Origin: Vulcanimicrobiota bacterium
GTDB lineage: Bacteria > Vulcanimicrobiota > Xenobia > Xenobiales > JADMJV01
Reading direction: 5' to 3'
DNA length: 64,000 nucleotides
NCBI GenBank assembly: GCA_019637395.1
Contig: JAHBVR010000024.1
Coordinates: forward strand, 62,001-126,000
Every line of letters starts with the position of its first letter. The first letter of the stretch is position 1. The notes under the pieces were generated by a model. That model did not search any database. It saw only the letters and a list, made by a program, of their open reading frames with translations, and was not told where the DNA came from. The position numbers and the translations under genes were made by a program. Below are positions 24,819 to 33,184 of the stretch, in pieces.

Positions 24819-27800
24819 TCAGGCCGTCCTGCAGCGCTCCAGGTAGCGCAAAATGAGCAATATCTTCGAGAGCATTTCCTCGGCCGGCGGGTAGGTGGGG
24901 GGACCGGCCGCGACCCCAAACAGGCTGCCGAAGATCAAAGTCATGTTCTCCTCCATGCATTTCCAACCGGTTTCCTGCCACAGATGTTGTTTCTCTTTCA
25001 GCGTAAGCTTCCGCAAAAAAGGCGCCAGAAAGTAGAGTTTTCCCTCTTTGATGCGCACCGAGGGCACCTCGATGGCCCGAGCGCGCAATCGAATCTCCAT
25101 CAGTTGCAGCAGATACTGGCCGTTGGGTGGGGGAGGTCCAAAACGATCCACCAGCTCGTCCCGCACCGCTTCGAGGTCCTCGAAGTTGCGCACGGCCGCG
25201 ATCTTTTTGTAGAGAGCCACCTTCTGAGCGGAATCGGCGATGTAGTCTTCGGGCAGACTGGCCGGCACGGGGATCTCGACCACCACCGGCGTTTCTTCTT
25301 GAACCGGTTTCTCGGGCTTCTGGCCACGCAGGGTCAACACGGCTTCGTTGAGCATCTGGCAGTAAAGATCGAAGCCTACGGCGGCAATCGAGCCGGACTG
25401 CTCGCGGCCCAGGATGTCGCCGGCGCCGCGAATTTCCAGGTCGCGCAGGGCGATCTGGTAGCCTGCCCCGAGGTGAGTAAAGTCGCGGATGGTCTCGAGG
25501 CGCTTCAACGCCTCGTCGTGCAGTTCGCGCTGCGGAGGATAGAGCAGGTAACAGTAGCCCTGGCGGCTGGAGCGCCCGACGCGGCCGCGCAGCTGGTAGA
25601 GCTGGGCCAGTCCGAAGTGGTGGGCGTTGTTGATGAGAATGGTGTTGACGTTGGGAATGTCGACCCCGCTCTCGATGATGGTGGTGGAGACGAGCACGTC
25701 GTGCTCGCCGTTGAGGAACTCCATCAACAGCTTTTCCAGGCCTTCTTCGTCCATCTGGCCGTGGCCCACCACCACTCGGGCGCTGGGAACCAGGCGGCGG
25801 ATGTCGGCGGCCAGGCGCTCGATGCCTTCGATACGGTTATGGATGAAGAAGACTTGCCCTTCGCGGGCCATTTCGCGAGTGATGGCGCCTTTGATGATAT
25901 CGGGGTGAGATTCGAACAGGTAGGTCTTGATGGGAACACGGTCTTCCGGAGGGGTCTCGATGACCGACATGTCCCGGATGCCCATCAAGGCCATGTTGAG
26001 AGTGCGCGGAATGGGCGTGGCCGTCATGGCCAGCACATCCACGTTGGCTTTCATCTCTTTGATGCGCTCTTTCTGGCGCACGCCGAAGCGATGCTCTTCG
26101 TCGATGACCAGCAGGCCCAGATTTTGGAAGACGACGTCTTTGGACAGGATGCGGTGGGTACCCACCACGATGTCGACTTCGCCTTCTTTCAGCCTGGCCA
26201 GGGTGGCTTTCTGTTCTTTGGCGCTACGGAAGCGGCTGAGCATCTCGATCTTGACCGGAAAGGCCGCCAGCCGCTCGCAGAAAGATTGGTAATGCTGATG
26301 GGCCAGCACGGTGGTGGGCACCAGTACGGCCACCTGGCGGCCTTCCACGGCCGCTTTAAAAGCGGCGCGCAGAGCTACTTCGGTTTTGCCGTAGCCCACG
26401 TCGCCGCACACCAGGCGATCCATGGGGCGAGGGCGTTCCAGGTCGTCTTTGACTTCGCTGATGACGCGCAACTGATCTTCCGTTTCGGTCCAAGGGAAAG
26501 CTTCTTCCATTTCCTGCTGCCAGGGGGTATCGGGTGGAAAGGGGTTGGAACGGCTCATCTGGCGCTCGGCGTAGAGCTTGATCAGTTCCTGAGCCATCTT
26601 TTCGGCGTCCTCTTTGACTTTGGCGCGGGCTTTGGTCCATTCGCCGCTGCCCACCCGGCTCAGGCGGGCCAGTTCCGAGTCGATACCGTTGTAGCGCTGC
26701 ACCAGGTCAAATTGCTCGACCGGCACAAAAACGCCGTCTCCTTTAGCATACTCGAGGTGCAGAAAGTCGCGCGCGTTGCCCTGGACGACCAGTGATTTCA
26801 CGCCGAGATAGCGCCCGATGCCGTGCTGCAGGTGCACCACCAGGTTGTGCGGTTCCAGTTCCTGCAGACGAATGAGGGAGCCGCGCTCGGCCTTTTCGGT
26901 GGGCCTCCGTCGTCGCACCGCACCTGTAATTTCGCGGTCGGAGAAGACCTCGAGGGTATCGTCCAGGCGGAATCCCTCAGAGAGGGAGCCGTGCACTACC
27001 TGGGCGCTGAGTTGATTCTCGGCCAGCAGTTCTTTGAGGCGGCTGGCTTGCAGGCTGACCAGCAAGACCGGGGTTTTGACCTTGGGTAAATGCTTGAGCA
27101 GGCCTTCGACGCGGTCGGAGAAGCCGATTTGGGCCTGGGACTGAAACTCGAGCGAGTGCTCGGGCCTGGCGATGGTATCCCAACTGGGATTGGTCCAACT
27201 CGAGTAATAAAGCGGCTGAAAGCCGGCCAACAGCGCCAGCACGTCGCCCCATTGTACCCCCTTCCCTTCGTGCGTCCATTCCATGGCGTTAAGGCGCAAT
27301 TGAGAGGGTTCTTCCAGAACCACCAGTGTGCCGCGCGGCAAAAAGTCGCACAGGCGCTTGCCCTGGCGCTCGGTCTCTTTGGCCGGCAGAATTTCCACCT
27401 TGGGGATTTTTAGGAGGCTGCGCTGGCTATCGCGATCAAAGATGCGGATGGACTCCACGTCATCGCCAAAGAACTCGATGCGTACGGGATCGCCGGTGAC
27501 GGGAAAGATATCCAGAATACCGCCGCGCAGGGAGAATTCGGCCCGCCGCTCCACCATTCCGGTGCGTGAGTAGCCTTCGGCGCTGAGCATTTCCACCACG
27601 GTGTCGCGGTCCACGGATTCGCCGACGTGGATTTCAAAACGGCCGCGTTTGAGCTCGTCCGGGCTGAGCGTGGTCTGCAGCATGGCCCGGATCGAGGTGA
27701 TGATGAGGTGATGCTGTTGCTTGTCGAGTTGGTCCAGAATGGCCAGCCGAGCCGGATCGAGGATGGCTTCCTGACTTTCGTCCTGCTCGGGAAAATGGGT

Positions 27801-28085
27801 GATATGTTTGGCGTCCTGCACGGTGGCGCGCAGGTCCTGGGTCAGACGCTCGGCGCTTTCCGAACTGGGCGTGAGCCAGACGACCGGTAAGTTGTGATGA
27901 GCGCAGCAGGCCAGAGCCAGCAGCATGCGCGAGGAGCCGACCAGGCCGGTGCAACTGACCGGCTGATTGCTTTGCAGGCGCTGGGTTAGCTGTTGGGTGA
28001 GGGGATGTTTTTGAAAAAGCTCGAGGGCCGATTGCCATTCGGGCAGGAGAATCTGTTGACTGGTAAGGAGCATATTTCTTCTCAT
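24819..28085 (-). CDS. mfd: Transcription-repair coupling factor Mfd
   Basis: A 1088-aa SF2 translocase that removes stalled RNA polymerase and recruits UvrA. The UvrB-homology module is near residues 20-330; the RNA polymerase-interacting domain (LEPHNLVVHLQHGIGRYLGV) follows; the helicase core has Walker A CGDVGYGKTEVALRA and the DEEH box VIDEEHRFGV, with motif VI QLRGRVGRSSRQGYCYLLYP; a C-terminal TRCF domain is present. The start is ATG 28085 or ATG 28073; the open frame upstream of these overlaps the divergent gene and looks unconserved. Slightly shorter than most Mfd proteins, mainly at the N-terminus. Confidence 0.97.
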   Translation of the reverse strand: MRRNMLLTSQQILLPEWQSALELFQKHPLTQQLTQRLQSNQPVSCTGLVGSSRMLLALACCAHHNLPVVWLTPSSESAERLTQDLRATVQDAKHITHFPEQDESQEAILDPARLAILDQLDKQQHHLIITSIRAMLQTTLSPDELKRGRFEIHVGESVDRDTVVEMLSAEGYSRTGMVERRAEFSLRGGILDIFPVTGDPVRIEFFGDDVESIRIFDRDSQRSLLKIPKVEILPAKETERQGKRLCDFLPRGTLVVLEEPSQLRLNAMEWTHEGKGVQWGDVLALLAGFQPLYYSSWTNPSWDTIARPEHSLEFQSQAQIGFSDRVEGLLKHLPKVKTPVLLVSLQASRLKELLAENQLSAQVVHGSLSEGFRLDDTLEVFSDREITGAVRRRRPTEKAERGSLIRLQELEPHNLVVHLQHGIGRYLGVKSLVVQGNARDFLHLEYAKGDGVFVPVEQFDLVQRYNGIDSELARLSRVGSGEWTKARAKVKEDAEKMAQELIKLYAERQMSRSNPFPPDTPWQQEMEEAFPWTETEDQLRVISEVKDDLERPRPMDRLVCGDVGYGKTEVALRAAFKAAVEGRQVAVLVPTTVLAHQHYQSFCERLAAFPVKIEMLSRFRSAKEQKATLARLKEGEVDIVVGTHRILSKDVVFQNLGLLVIDEEHRFGVRQKERIKEMKANVDVLAMTATPIPRTLNMALMGIRDMSVIETPPEDRVPIKTYLFESHPDIIKGAITREMAREGQVFFIHNRIEGIERLAADIRRLVPSARVVVGHGQMDEEGLEKLLMEFLNGEHDVLVSTTIIESGVDIPNVNTILINNAHHFGLAQLYQLRGRVGRSSRQGYCYLLYPPQRELHDEALKRLETIRDFTHLGAGYQIALRDLEIRGAGDILGREQSGSIAAVGFDLYCQMLNEAVLTLRGQKPEKPVQEETPVVVEIPVPASLPEDYIADSAQKVALYKKIAAVRNFEDLEAVRDELVDRFGPPPPNGQYLLQLMEIRLRARAIEVPSVRIKEGKLYFLAPFLRKLTLKEKQHLWQETGWKCMEENMTLIFGSLFGVAAGPPTYPPAEEMLSKILLILRYLERCRTA

Positions 28086-28126
28086 ACCCAAGGTGTAGGG
28101 CCAGAAACTAGAGAACATCGAGCGCG

Positions 28127-29980
28127 ATGCAGGATGGCTCCGACCGTTTACGGCTGTTCTTGATCGGTACCCGCCTGGGCGGAGTGGTACTGGGCTTAAC
28201 GCTGACCCAGATGCACAAGATCGCACCCGCTTTGCCGGAGCCGCTCAAACCTCACGTCACCTTGCTGACGCTGGCCATTCTTTTCTACCAGTTGCTGGGC
28301 TGTGTGCTGTCTCATTTCGCCCGCGGCCCGGTGGCCGGCATCCTGGTTTTGCTGGATACGGTCATCGGTTTTGCACTCGGGAGAATCTTCGGGGCTCCCT
28401 ATTTGTTGCTCGGATTTACTCTGCCGGTGTTGGAGGCGGCCTGTTTCTTTTCAGCTTCGGCGGGACTCTTTCTGGCCTTGATCGGCGGGGTTTTCTATGC
28501 GGCCGTGCTGGCCCTTCCTTTGTTGTCGAGCATGCGCGACGGCAGTGATCTGACCGCCCAGGCCAGCCTGCAGTTGATTGCGGTGGAGGGGGTCTTTTCC
28601 TTTATCTTGCTCTATCTGTGCTCGCTAACCTTGGGCGAAACCCGCCAGCGCGCCCAGTTCGTCGAGGAGATGCATCAGGAGAAGGATCTGCTATACCAGG
28701 AGATGCAGAAGAAAACCCAGGATATCGGCAAGATCTACGCCGAGGTGGGTCAGCGCGAAACGGTGGCCACCGAGTTGGAGACTCGCTTGAAGCGGGCCGA
28801 GCGCGAGAAGCTGGAGCTGGAAGACCAGTTGCTACAGGCGGTCGAGGACCTGGATCGCCTGAAGCTGGCCAGCGAACACATTGGACAGGCTTCGGAGCAG
28901 CGCGAGGGCCAAATTTCCCAGGAGTTGAAGCGCTACAAGAGCCAGGCCGAGCGCGAGATGTTTTTGATGCAGAAGCGTCTGGAGCGGGAAACCCGGCTGT
29001 TGGGGGTGCTGCGCGATCTGACCGGGACGCTGGCTTTGAACGATACTCTGTTGGCCCTGACCAATCAGTTGCAGACGGTCCTGCCCTCGCAATCTTGTGT
29101 CATCTTTCTGGTGGATGAAGTCGACGGGCGGCGGGAGCTCTACCCCGAGGTGGCCGCCTCTCCCTACACCGACGCTTTCCGCAATCGCATTTTGCAGATG
29201 GGCGAGGAAGCACCGGGGTGGTGTGTGGCCCGGGTCCGGCCTTTGCGCATCGAGAACGGCTCGGTCCAGGTGGAAGGCACCACTCTGTCGACTCTGACTC
29301 CCTATGAAAAGAGCGCTGTAATCTGTCCCCTGCGAGCCGGGCAAGACGTCCTCGGAGCGATTTATTTGGGACGTAACGACGCCAATGAGTTCTCCCCCGA
29401 GGAGCAGGATCTGTTGCTGCGTATCTGCGAGCTGGCCGGCTCGGCCCTGGGCAATTCGCTGGAGTATCAACGCCATATCCAGCGTGGACTGCACGACCCG
29501 GTCACCCACTTATACAACTCGTTGTATCTGGAAGAGCGCTTGAAGGAAGAAGTCATGCGCGGCCGCCGCTACACTTATCCGGTCAGCCTGATTCTGTTGG
29601 ATCTCGATGGCTTCGTGGCCGCTCTGGAAAAGGTCGGCGAAGCGGGAGCCCACAAGATTCTGGTGGACGTGGCCGAGATCGTGCGCGTGGCTACTCGCGA
29701 AACCGACGTTCCCTGCCGCATCGAGAATGACGATTTCGGGATTCTCTGTGTGCATACCGATCGCGACCGGGCCAAGGCGGTCGGGGAGCGCATCCGGGCC
29801 GCCGTGGCTTCCACCGTCTTTGGACCTCCGGCTGTGCCGGTGAAGTTGTCGGCTTCGGTGGGAGTGGCCGGTGTGCCCCACGACGCCACCAATGAAGAAA
29901 TGCTGCAGAAGCGCGCTCTGGACGCTCTGGAGACGGCCCGCACGGGCGGCGGCAACCGCGTCTGTTTTTGGGACGGCTAG
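28127..29980 (+). CDS. Membrane GAF protein with degenerate GGDEF domain
   Basis: A 617-aa protein: about five membrane spans (residues 10-170), a long coiled coil (175-290), a GAF-like domain (290-445) and a GGDEF-fold domain (455-615). The diguanylate cyclase start DPVTHLYNSLYLEERL and the metal strand LLDLDGF are present. The active-site loop reads RIENDDFGIL (residues 531-540) where GGDEF is expected, so the first two Gly are replaced by Glu-Asn. Catalysis is therefore unlikely; GTP or c-di-GMP sensing is possible. It diverges from mfd and converges on pth. Confidence 0.85.
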   Translation: MQDGSDRLRLFLIGTRLGGVVLGLTLTQMHKIAPALPEPLKPHVTLLTLAILFYQLLGCVLSHFARGPVAGILVLLDTVIGFALGRIFGAPYLLLGFTLPVLEAACFFSASAGLFLALIGGVFYAAVLALPLLSSMRDGSDLTAQASLQLIAVEGVFSFILLYLCSLTLGETRQRAQFVEEMHQEKDLLYQEMQKKTQDIGKIYAEVGQRETVATELETRLKRAEREKLELEDQLLQAVEDLDRLKLASEHIGQASEQREGQISQELKRYKSQAEREMFLMQKRLERETRLLGVLRDLTGTLALNDTLLALTNQLQTVLPSQSCVIFLVDEVDGRRELYPEVAASPYTDAFRNRILQMGEEAPGWCVARVRPLRIENGSVQVEGTTLSTLTPYEKSAVICPLRAGQDVLGAIYLGRNDANEFSPEEQDLLLRICELAGSALGNSLEYQRHIQRGLHDPVTHLYNSLYLEERLKEEVMRGRRYTYPVSLILLDLDGFVAALEKVGEAGAHKILVDVAEIVRVATRETDVPCRIENDDFGILCVHTDRDRAKAVGERIRAAVASTVFGPPAVPVKLSASVGVAGVPHDATNEEMLQKRALDALETARTGGGNRVCFWDG

Positions 29981-29985
29981 GTGGA

Positions 29986-30552
29986 TTAGCGATTGAACTT
30001 GTTCATGGCGGGAGCGATGCCCTGATCGATCCAGGCTTCCACGCAATCGGCGGCACGTTCCAGCATCTGATCCAGGACTTCTTGTTCGTCTTTTTGGAAC
30101 TTGCCCAGCACGAAGTCGGCCGGATCCCACTGTTCGGGCACGGGGCCGATGCCCAGGCGCAGGCGCGGGAAGGCCTGGGTGCCGAGTTCGGCGATCAGGC
30201 TCTTGAGCCCGTTGTGCCCTCCCGCGCTACCGTCGGCGCGTAAGCGCAGCTGGCCCATCTTGAGAGCGAATTCGTCCACGATGCAGAGCACATTGCCTGG
30301 TTCGATGGGCGTCTGACGGCGCAGGGCGCTGACAGCCTGGCCCGACAGGTTCATGTAGGTCTGGGGTTTGAGCAGATGGATCTCGTCCTGGCCCCGGCGC
30401 TCTTTGACATACTCCATGTTGCCTCTGGTTTTCCAGGAACCGGCTCCCCAGCGTTTGCACAGCCGGTCCAAGACCATGAAACCGACGTTGTGACGCGTGT
30501 CCTGATAGCGCGTGCCGGGGTTGCCCAGACCGACCAGTGCTCGATGTGCCAT
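29986..30552 (-). CDS. pth: Peptidyl-tRNA hydrolase
   Basis: A 188-aa enzyme that releases peptides from prematurely dropped peptidyl-tRNAs. The N-terminus RALVGLGNPGTRYQDTRHNV carries the catalytic His20-equivalent in DTRHNVGF; KPQTYMNLSG and GGHNGLKSLI are the other family blocks. Length is standard. ATG 30552 has a strong GAGGAGAGG upstream. It follows rplY on the same strand, the conserved rplY-pth pair, with a hairpin between them that may reduce but not abolish readthrough. Confidence 0.97.
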   Translation of the reverse strand: MAHRALVGLGNPGTRYQDTRHNVGFMVLDRLCKRWGAGSWKTRGNMEYVKERRGQDEIHLLKPQTYMNLSGQAVSALRRQTPIEPGNVLCIVDEFALKMGQLRLRADGSAGGHNGLKSLIAELGTQAFPRLRLGIGPVPEQWDPADFVLGKFQKDEQEVLDQMLERAADCVEAWIDQGIAPAMNKFNR

Positions 30553-30563
30553 TTCCTCTCCTC

Positions 30564-30588
30564 ATGAAAGAAGGCCCCGAGTGGGGCC
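30564..30588 (-). terminator. Hairpin between rplY and pth
   Basis: GGCCCC and GGGGCC (6 bp) flank a 4-base loop at 30573-30588, followed on the minus strand by TTCTTTC. It is a weak intrinsic terminator or attenuator downstream of rplY, and the pth Shine-Dalgarno begins right after it. Confidence 0.55.
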
Positions 30589-30614
30589 CTCCTGACCTGC
30601 CTTGACGGACCGAG

Positions 30615-31202
30615 TTATTCGGCGGTGGCCATGGCGCTGCCGCGGGCGGCGAAGATGTTGACGATGGGCGAGTCGGGATTGTCCACCAGTTCGACGCCCT
30701 CGGGCAGGGCGACTTCGCCGATGGTGATGGTCTGCCCGAGGCGCAGTTTGGAGATATCCGCCGAGAAGCCGCCGGGGATGTCATTGGGCTTGGTGCGTAC
30801 GCGAATGCCGCGCACCATCTGCTCGACGATGCCGCCCTTGCTGCGGATGGTCTGTTCGCCCTCGAGAATCAGACGCACGGTGACAACCACTTTCTCGTTG
30901 AGGTCGAGTTTGCGCAGGTCCAGGTGGGTGATGCGCTGCTGATAGATATCGCGCTGCATGTCCTTGATAAGGCAAATGTGCTTCTTGTCGCCGGGAGCGC
31001 CGTCCACGGTGAGGGCGATGATGCGGTTCAGGCCCTTGCTCTGGACCAGGCTGAGCACTTCTTTCTCATCCAGGTCGAGCGTGATGGGCTCCATCGACGG
31101 CCCATAGAGAATGCCAGGAACGCGGCCGACGGCGCGCAGTTTGCGAGCGGTTCCTTTGCCGGTGCCTTTGCGAAATTTCGAAGCGAGTTCGACTTGGGCC
31201 AT
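30615..31202 (-). CDS. rplY: Ribosomal protein bL25, CTC form
   Basis: A 195-aa 5S rRNA-binding protein with the L25 beta barrel (residues 1-95) and the extra CTC-type C-terminal domain (100-190: VRGIRVRTKPNDIPGGFSAD and GQTITIGEVALPEGVEL). ATG 31202 is chosen because AGGAGG lies 8 bases upstream; a GTG three codons earlier is weaker. The N-terminus, with RKGTGKGTARKLRAVGRVPG, is the canonical L25 opening. It is driven by a TTGACA-N17-TAAACT promoter at 31269-31297. Confidence 0.97.
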   Translation of the reverse strand: MAQVELASKFRKGTGKGTARKLRAVGRVPGILYGPSMEPITLDLDEKEVLSLVQSKGLNRIIALTVDGAPGDKKHICLIKDMQRDIYQQRITHLDLRKLDLNEKVVVTVRLILEGEQTIRSKGGIVEQMVRGIRVRTKPNDIPGGFSADISKLRLGQTITIGEVALPEGVELVDNPDSPIVNIFAARGSAMATAE

Positions 31203-31268
31203 GACGGCCACCTCCTGTGATAAGTTCCCCTACAGCCCGTTTTGGTGTAGGGACGGTAAGACCGCAGA

Positions 31269-31297
31269 AGTTTATGGTAGCGAGTCTTTTTTGTCAA
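31269..31297 (-). promoter_or_regulatory. Sigma-70-type promoter of rplY
   Basis: On the minus strand a consensus -35 TTGACA (31297-31292), 17-base spacer and -10 TAAACT (31274-31269) point toward rplY, about 67 bases upstream of its ATG. Confidence 0.75.
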
Positions 31298-31301
31298 CAG
31301 G

Positions 31302-31330
31302 TTTACAGGGGAACGAGGCTGTATTATACT
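31302..31330 (+). promoter_or_regulatory. Sigma-70-type promoter of the tRNA operon
   Basis: TTTACA (31302-31307), a 17-base spacer and TATACT (31325-31330) lie 10 bases before tRNA-Gly. It stands back to back with the rplY promoter; the two -35 boxes are separated by only 4 bases. Confidence 0.8.
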
Positions 31331-31340
31331 CCAGCGGTTC

Positions 31341-31416
31341 GCGGGAGTAGCTCAGTCGGTAGAGCATCAGCTTCCCAAGCTGAGGGTCGCGAGTTCGAAC
31401 CTCGTCTCCCGCTCCA
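31341..31416 (+). tRNA. tRNA-Gly (CCC)
   Basis: A 76-base cloverleaf: acceptor GCGGGAG/CTCCCGC, D arm GCTC/GAGC, anticodon loop TTCCCAA giving CCC, T arm GCGAG-TTCGAAC-CTCGT, and encoded CCA. First of three tandem tRNAs. Confidence 0.97.
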
Positions 31417-31432
31417 GAGTTCTTAGACATAT

Positions 31433-31506
31433 GGCGATGTGGCCGAGTGGTTAGGCAACGGTCTGCAAAACCGTCCACAGCAGTTCGATTCTGCTCGTCG
31501 CCTCCA
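31433..31506 (+). tRNA. tRNA-Cys (GCA)
   Basis: A 74-base cloverleaf: acceptor GGCGATG pairs with CGTCGCC (one T-G wobble), anticodon stem ACGGT/ACCGT around CTGCAAA giving GCA, T arm AGCAG-TTCGATT-CTGCT, encoded CCA. It begins 16 bases after tRNA-Gly. Confidence 0.97.
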
Positions 31507-31514
31507 GAATACAA

Positions 31515-31591
<77 letters not shown>

Positions 31592-31595
31592 TTCC

Positions 31596-31625
31596 GAAGC
31601 TCCGAGAAGTCGGGGCTTCTTTTTT
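31596..31625 (+). terminator. Intrinsic terminator of the tRNA operon
   Basis: GAAGCTCCGA (31596-31605) pairs with TCGGGGCTTC (31610-31619) with one T-G wobble across a 4-base loop; six T follow. Confidence 0.9.
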
Positions 31626-31676
31626 CAGTACAAAAGTGACAAGGGACCCCCTTGGCCCAGCGCGTAGGCGTAGCCT

Positions 31677-33161
31677 ATGAGCAACAATCGCGCCAGTGGA
31701 GTGCTCCTCCACGTGACCAGTCTACCCGGCCGTTACGGGGTAGGCACTCTCAACCGTTCCGCTTACGCCTGGGTGGATTTTTTGGCCGACGCGGGTCAGA
31801 GTATCTGGCAGGTGTTGCCTCTGGGTCCCACTTCCTACGGCGACAGCCCGTATCAGAGTCTCTCCACTTATGCTGGGAACCCCTACCTGATCGGCCTGGA
31901 AGGATTGCTTGAGGAGGGTCTGCTGGAGCAGAAGGACCTGGAAGATGCTCCGGAACTGCCGGAAGGCAAGGTTGATTACTGCGCGCTCTATGAATGGAAG
32001 CTGCCGCTGCTGCACAAGATCGCCGAGCGCCACAGCCAGGCTGCTCCAGCCGAGTTCACCCGATGGTGTAAGACGCAGCCCTGGCTGGAGGATTACGCGC
32101 TTTTTCTGGTTCTCAAGAAAGAGCATAACAATCAGGCCTGGAATCAATGGCCCAAGCCAATCCGGCAGCGCCAGGCCAGGGCTCTGCAAGAGGCACGAGA
32201 TTCCCACCAGCAACTGATTTTGCAAGAGAAGTTCATTCAGTGGCTGTTTTTCAAGCAGTGGAAGCAACTACGGGACTACGCCGCCAGGCGCAAGGTGCGG
32301 ATCTTTGGAGATATTCCCATTTTCGTGGCCATGGATAGCTCGGATAGTTGGGCCCACCACCATCTCTTCCAGTTCGACAAGGAACTGCAGCCGCTGGCGG
32401 TAGCCGGCGTCCCCCCCGATTACTTCTCACCCACCGGCCAGTTGTGGGGCAATCCCCTCTACGACTGGAAAGCGCATAAGGACCAGGGCTACAAGTGGTG
32501 GATCGATCGGGTCAAAGCCGCATTCGACATGTATGACATCTTGCGGGTCGACCATTTTCGCGGCTTTGCCGGCTACTGGCGGGTGCCGGCCGATGCCAAG
32601 ACGGCCGAAACCGGTAAGTGGGTCAAGGGACCCGGAGCCGACCTCTTCAGGGCGCTGCACAAGGCTCTGGGTGAGCGCAACATTGTGGCCGAGGACCTGG
32701 GCGACATTACTCCCGACGTCATCGCTCTCCGCGACAAATTCGAGTTTCCGGGGATGAAGATTCTCCAGTTCGCCTACGGCTCCGGCCCCGGGAATCCGTT
32801 CCTGCCTCACAACTTCGAAACCACCCGTTTCGTGGCTTACACCGGTACCCACGACAACGATACGGTGCGCGGTTGGTATGAGAACGGCACCGAATCGGAA
32901 CGGGAATATTGCCGCGAATACTTCGGTAACCCAGAGGAAGCGGTCAGCGCCACCCTGATCCGGGCCACCCTGAAAAGCACCGCTCAATGGGCCATCATTC
33001 CTCTCCAGGATCTGCTGGACCTCGGAACGGAAGCCCGCATGAACTTCCCCGGCCGGGCTCACGACAACTGGCAGTGGCGTTTGAAGCCCAACGAACTCCG
33101 CCAAGAACACCGCGACCAGCTTCTCAAATGGACGCGCATGTACAATCGCCTTCAGGGCTGA
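31677..33161 (+). CDS. malQ: 4-alpha-glucanotransferase (amylomaltase)
   Basis: A 494-aa GH77 enzyme that transfers maltosyl and longer alpha-1,4-glucan chains in maltodextrin/glycogen metabolism. The N-terminus RASGVLLHVTSLPGRYGVGT, then SYGDSPYQSLSTYAGNPYLI, the nucleophile-containing LRVDHFRGFAGYW (Asp in VDHFRG), the acid VAEDLGDITPDV and the stabiliser YTGTHDNDTVRGWY are the family blocks in order. Full length. Start ATG 31677. It is monocistronic; the hairpin array begins just after its stop. Confidence 0.97.
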   Translation: MSNNRASGVLLHVTSLPGRYGVGTLNRSAYAWVDFLADAGQSIWQVLPLGPTSYGDSPYQSLSTYAGNPYLIGLEGLLEEGLLEQKDLEDAPELPEGKVDYCALYEWKLPLLHKIAERHSQAAPAEFTRWCKTQPWLEDYALFLVLKKEHNNQAWNQWPKPIRQRQARALQEARDSHQQLILQEKFIQWLFFKQWKQLRDYAARRKVRIFGDIPIFVAMDSSDSWAHHHLFQFDKELQPLAVAGVPPDYFSPTGQLWGNPLYDWKAHKDQGYKWWIDRVKAAFDMYDILRVDHFRGFAGYWRVPADAKTAETGKWVKGPGADLFRALHKALGERNIVAEDLGDITPDVIALRDKFEFPGMKILQFAYGSGPGNPFLPHNFETTRFVAYTGTHDNDTVRGWYENGTESEREYCREYFGNPEEAVSATLIRATLKSTAQWAIIPLQDLLDLGTEARMNFPGRAHDNWQWRLKPNELRQEHRDQLLKWTRMYNRLQG

Positions 33162-33184
33162 TGCCAGCGGCTTTGGGTGGCTGT

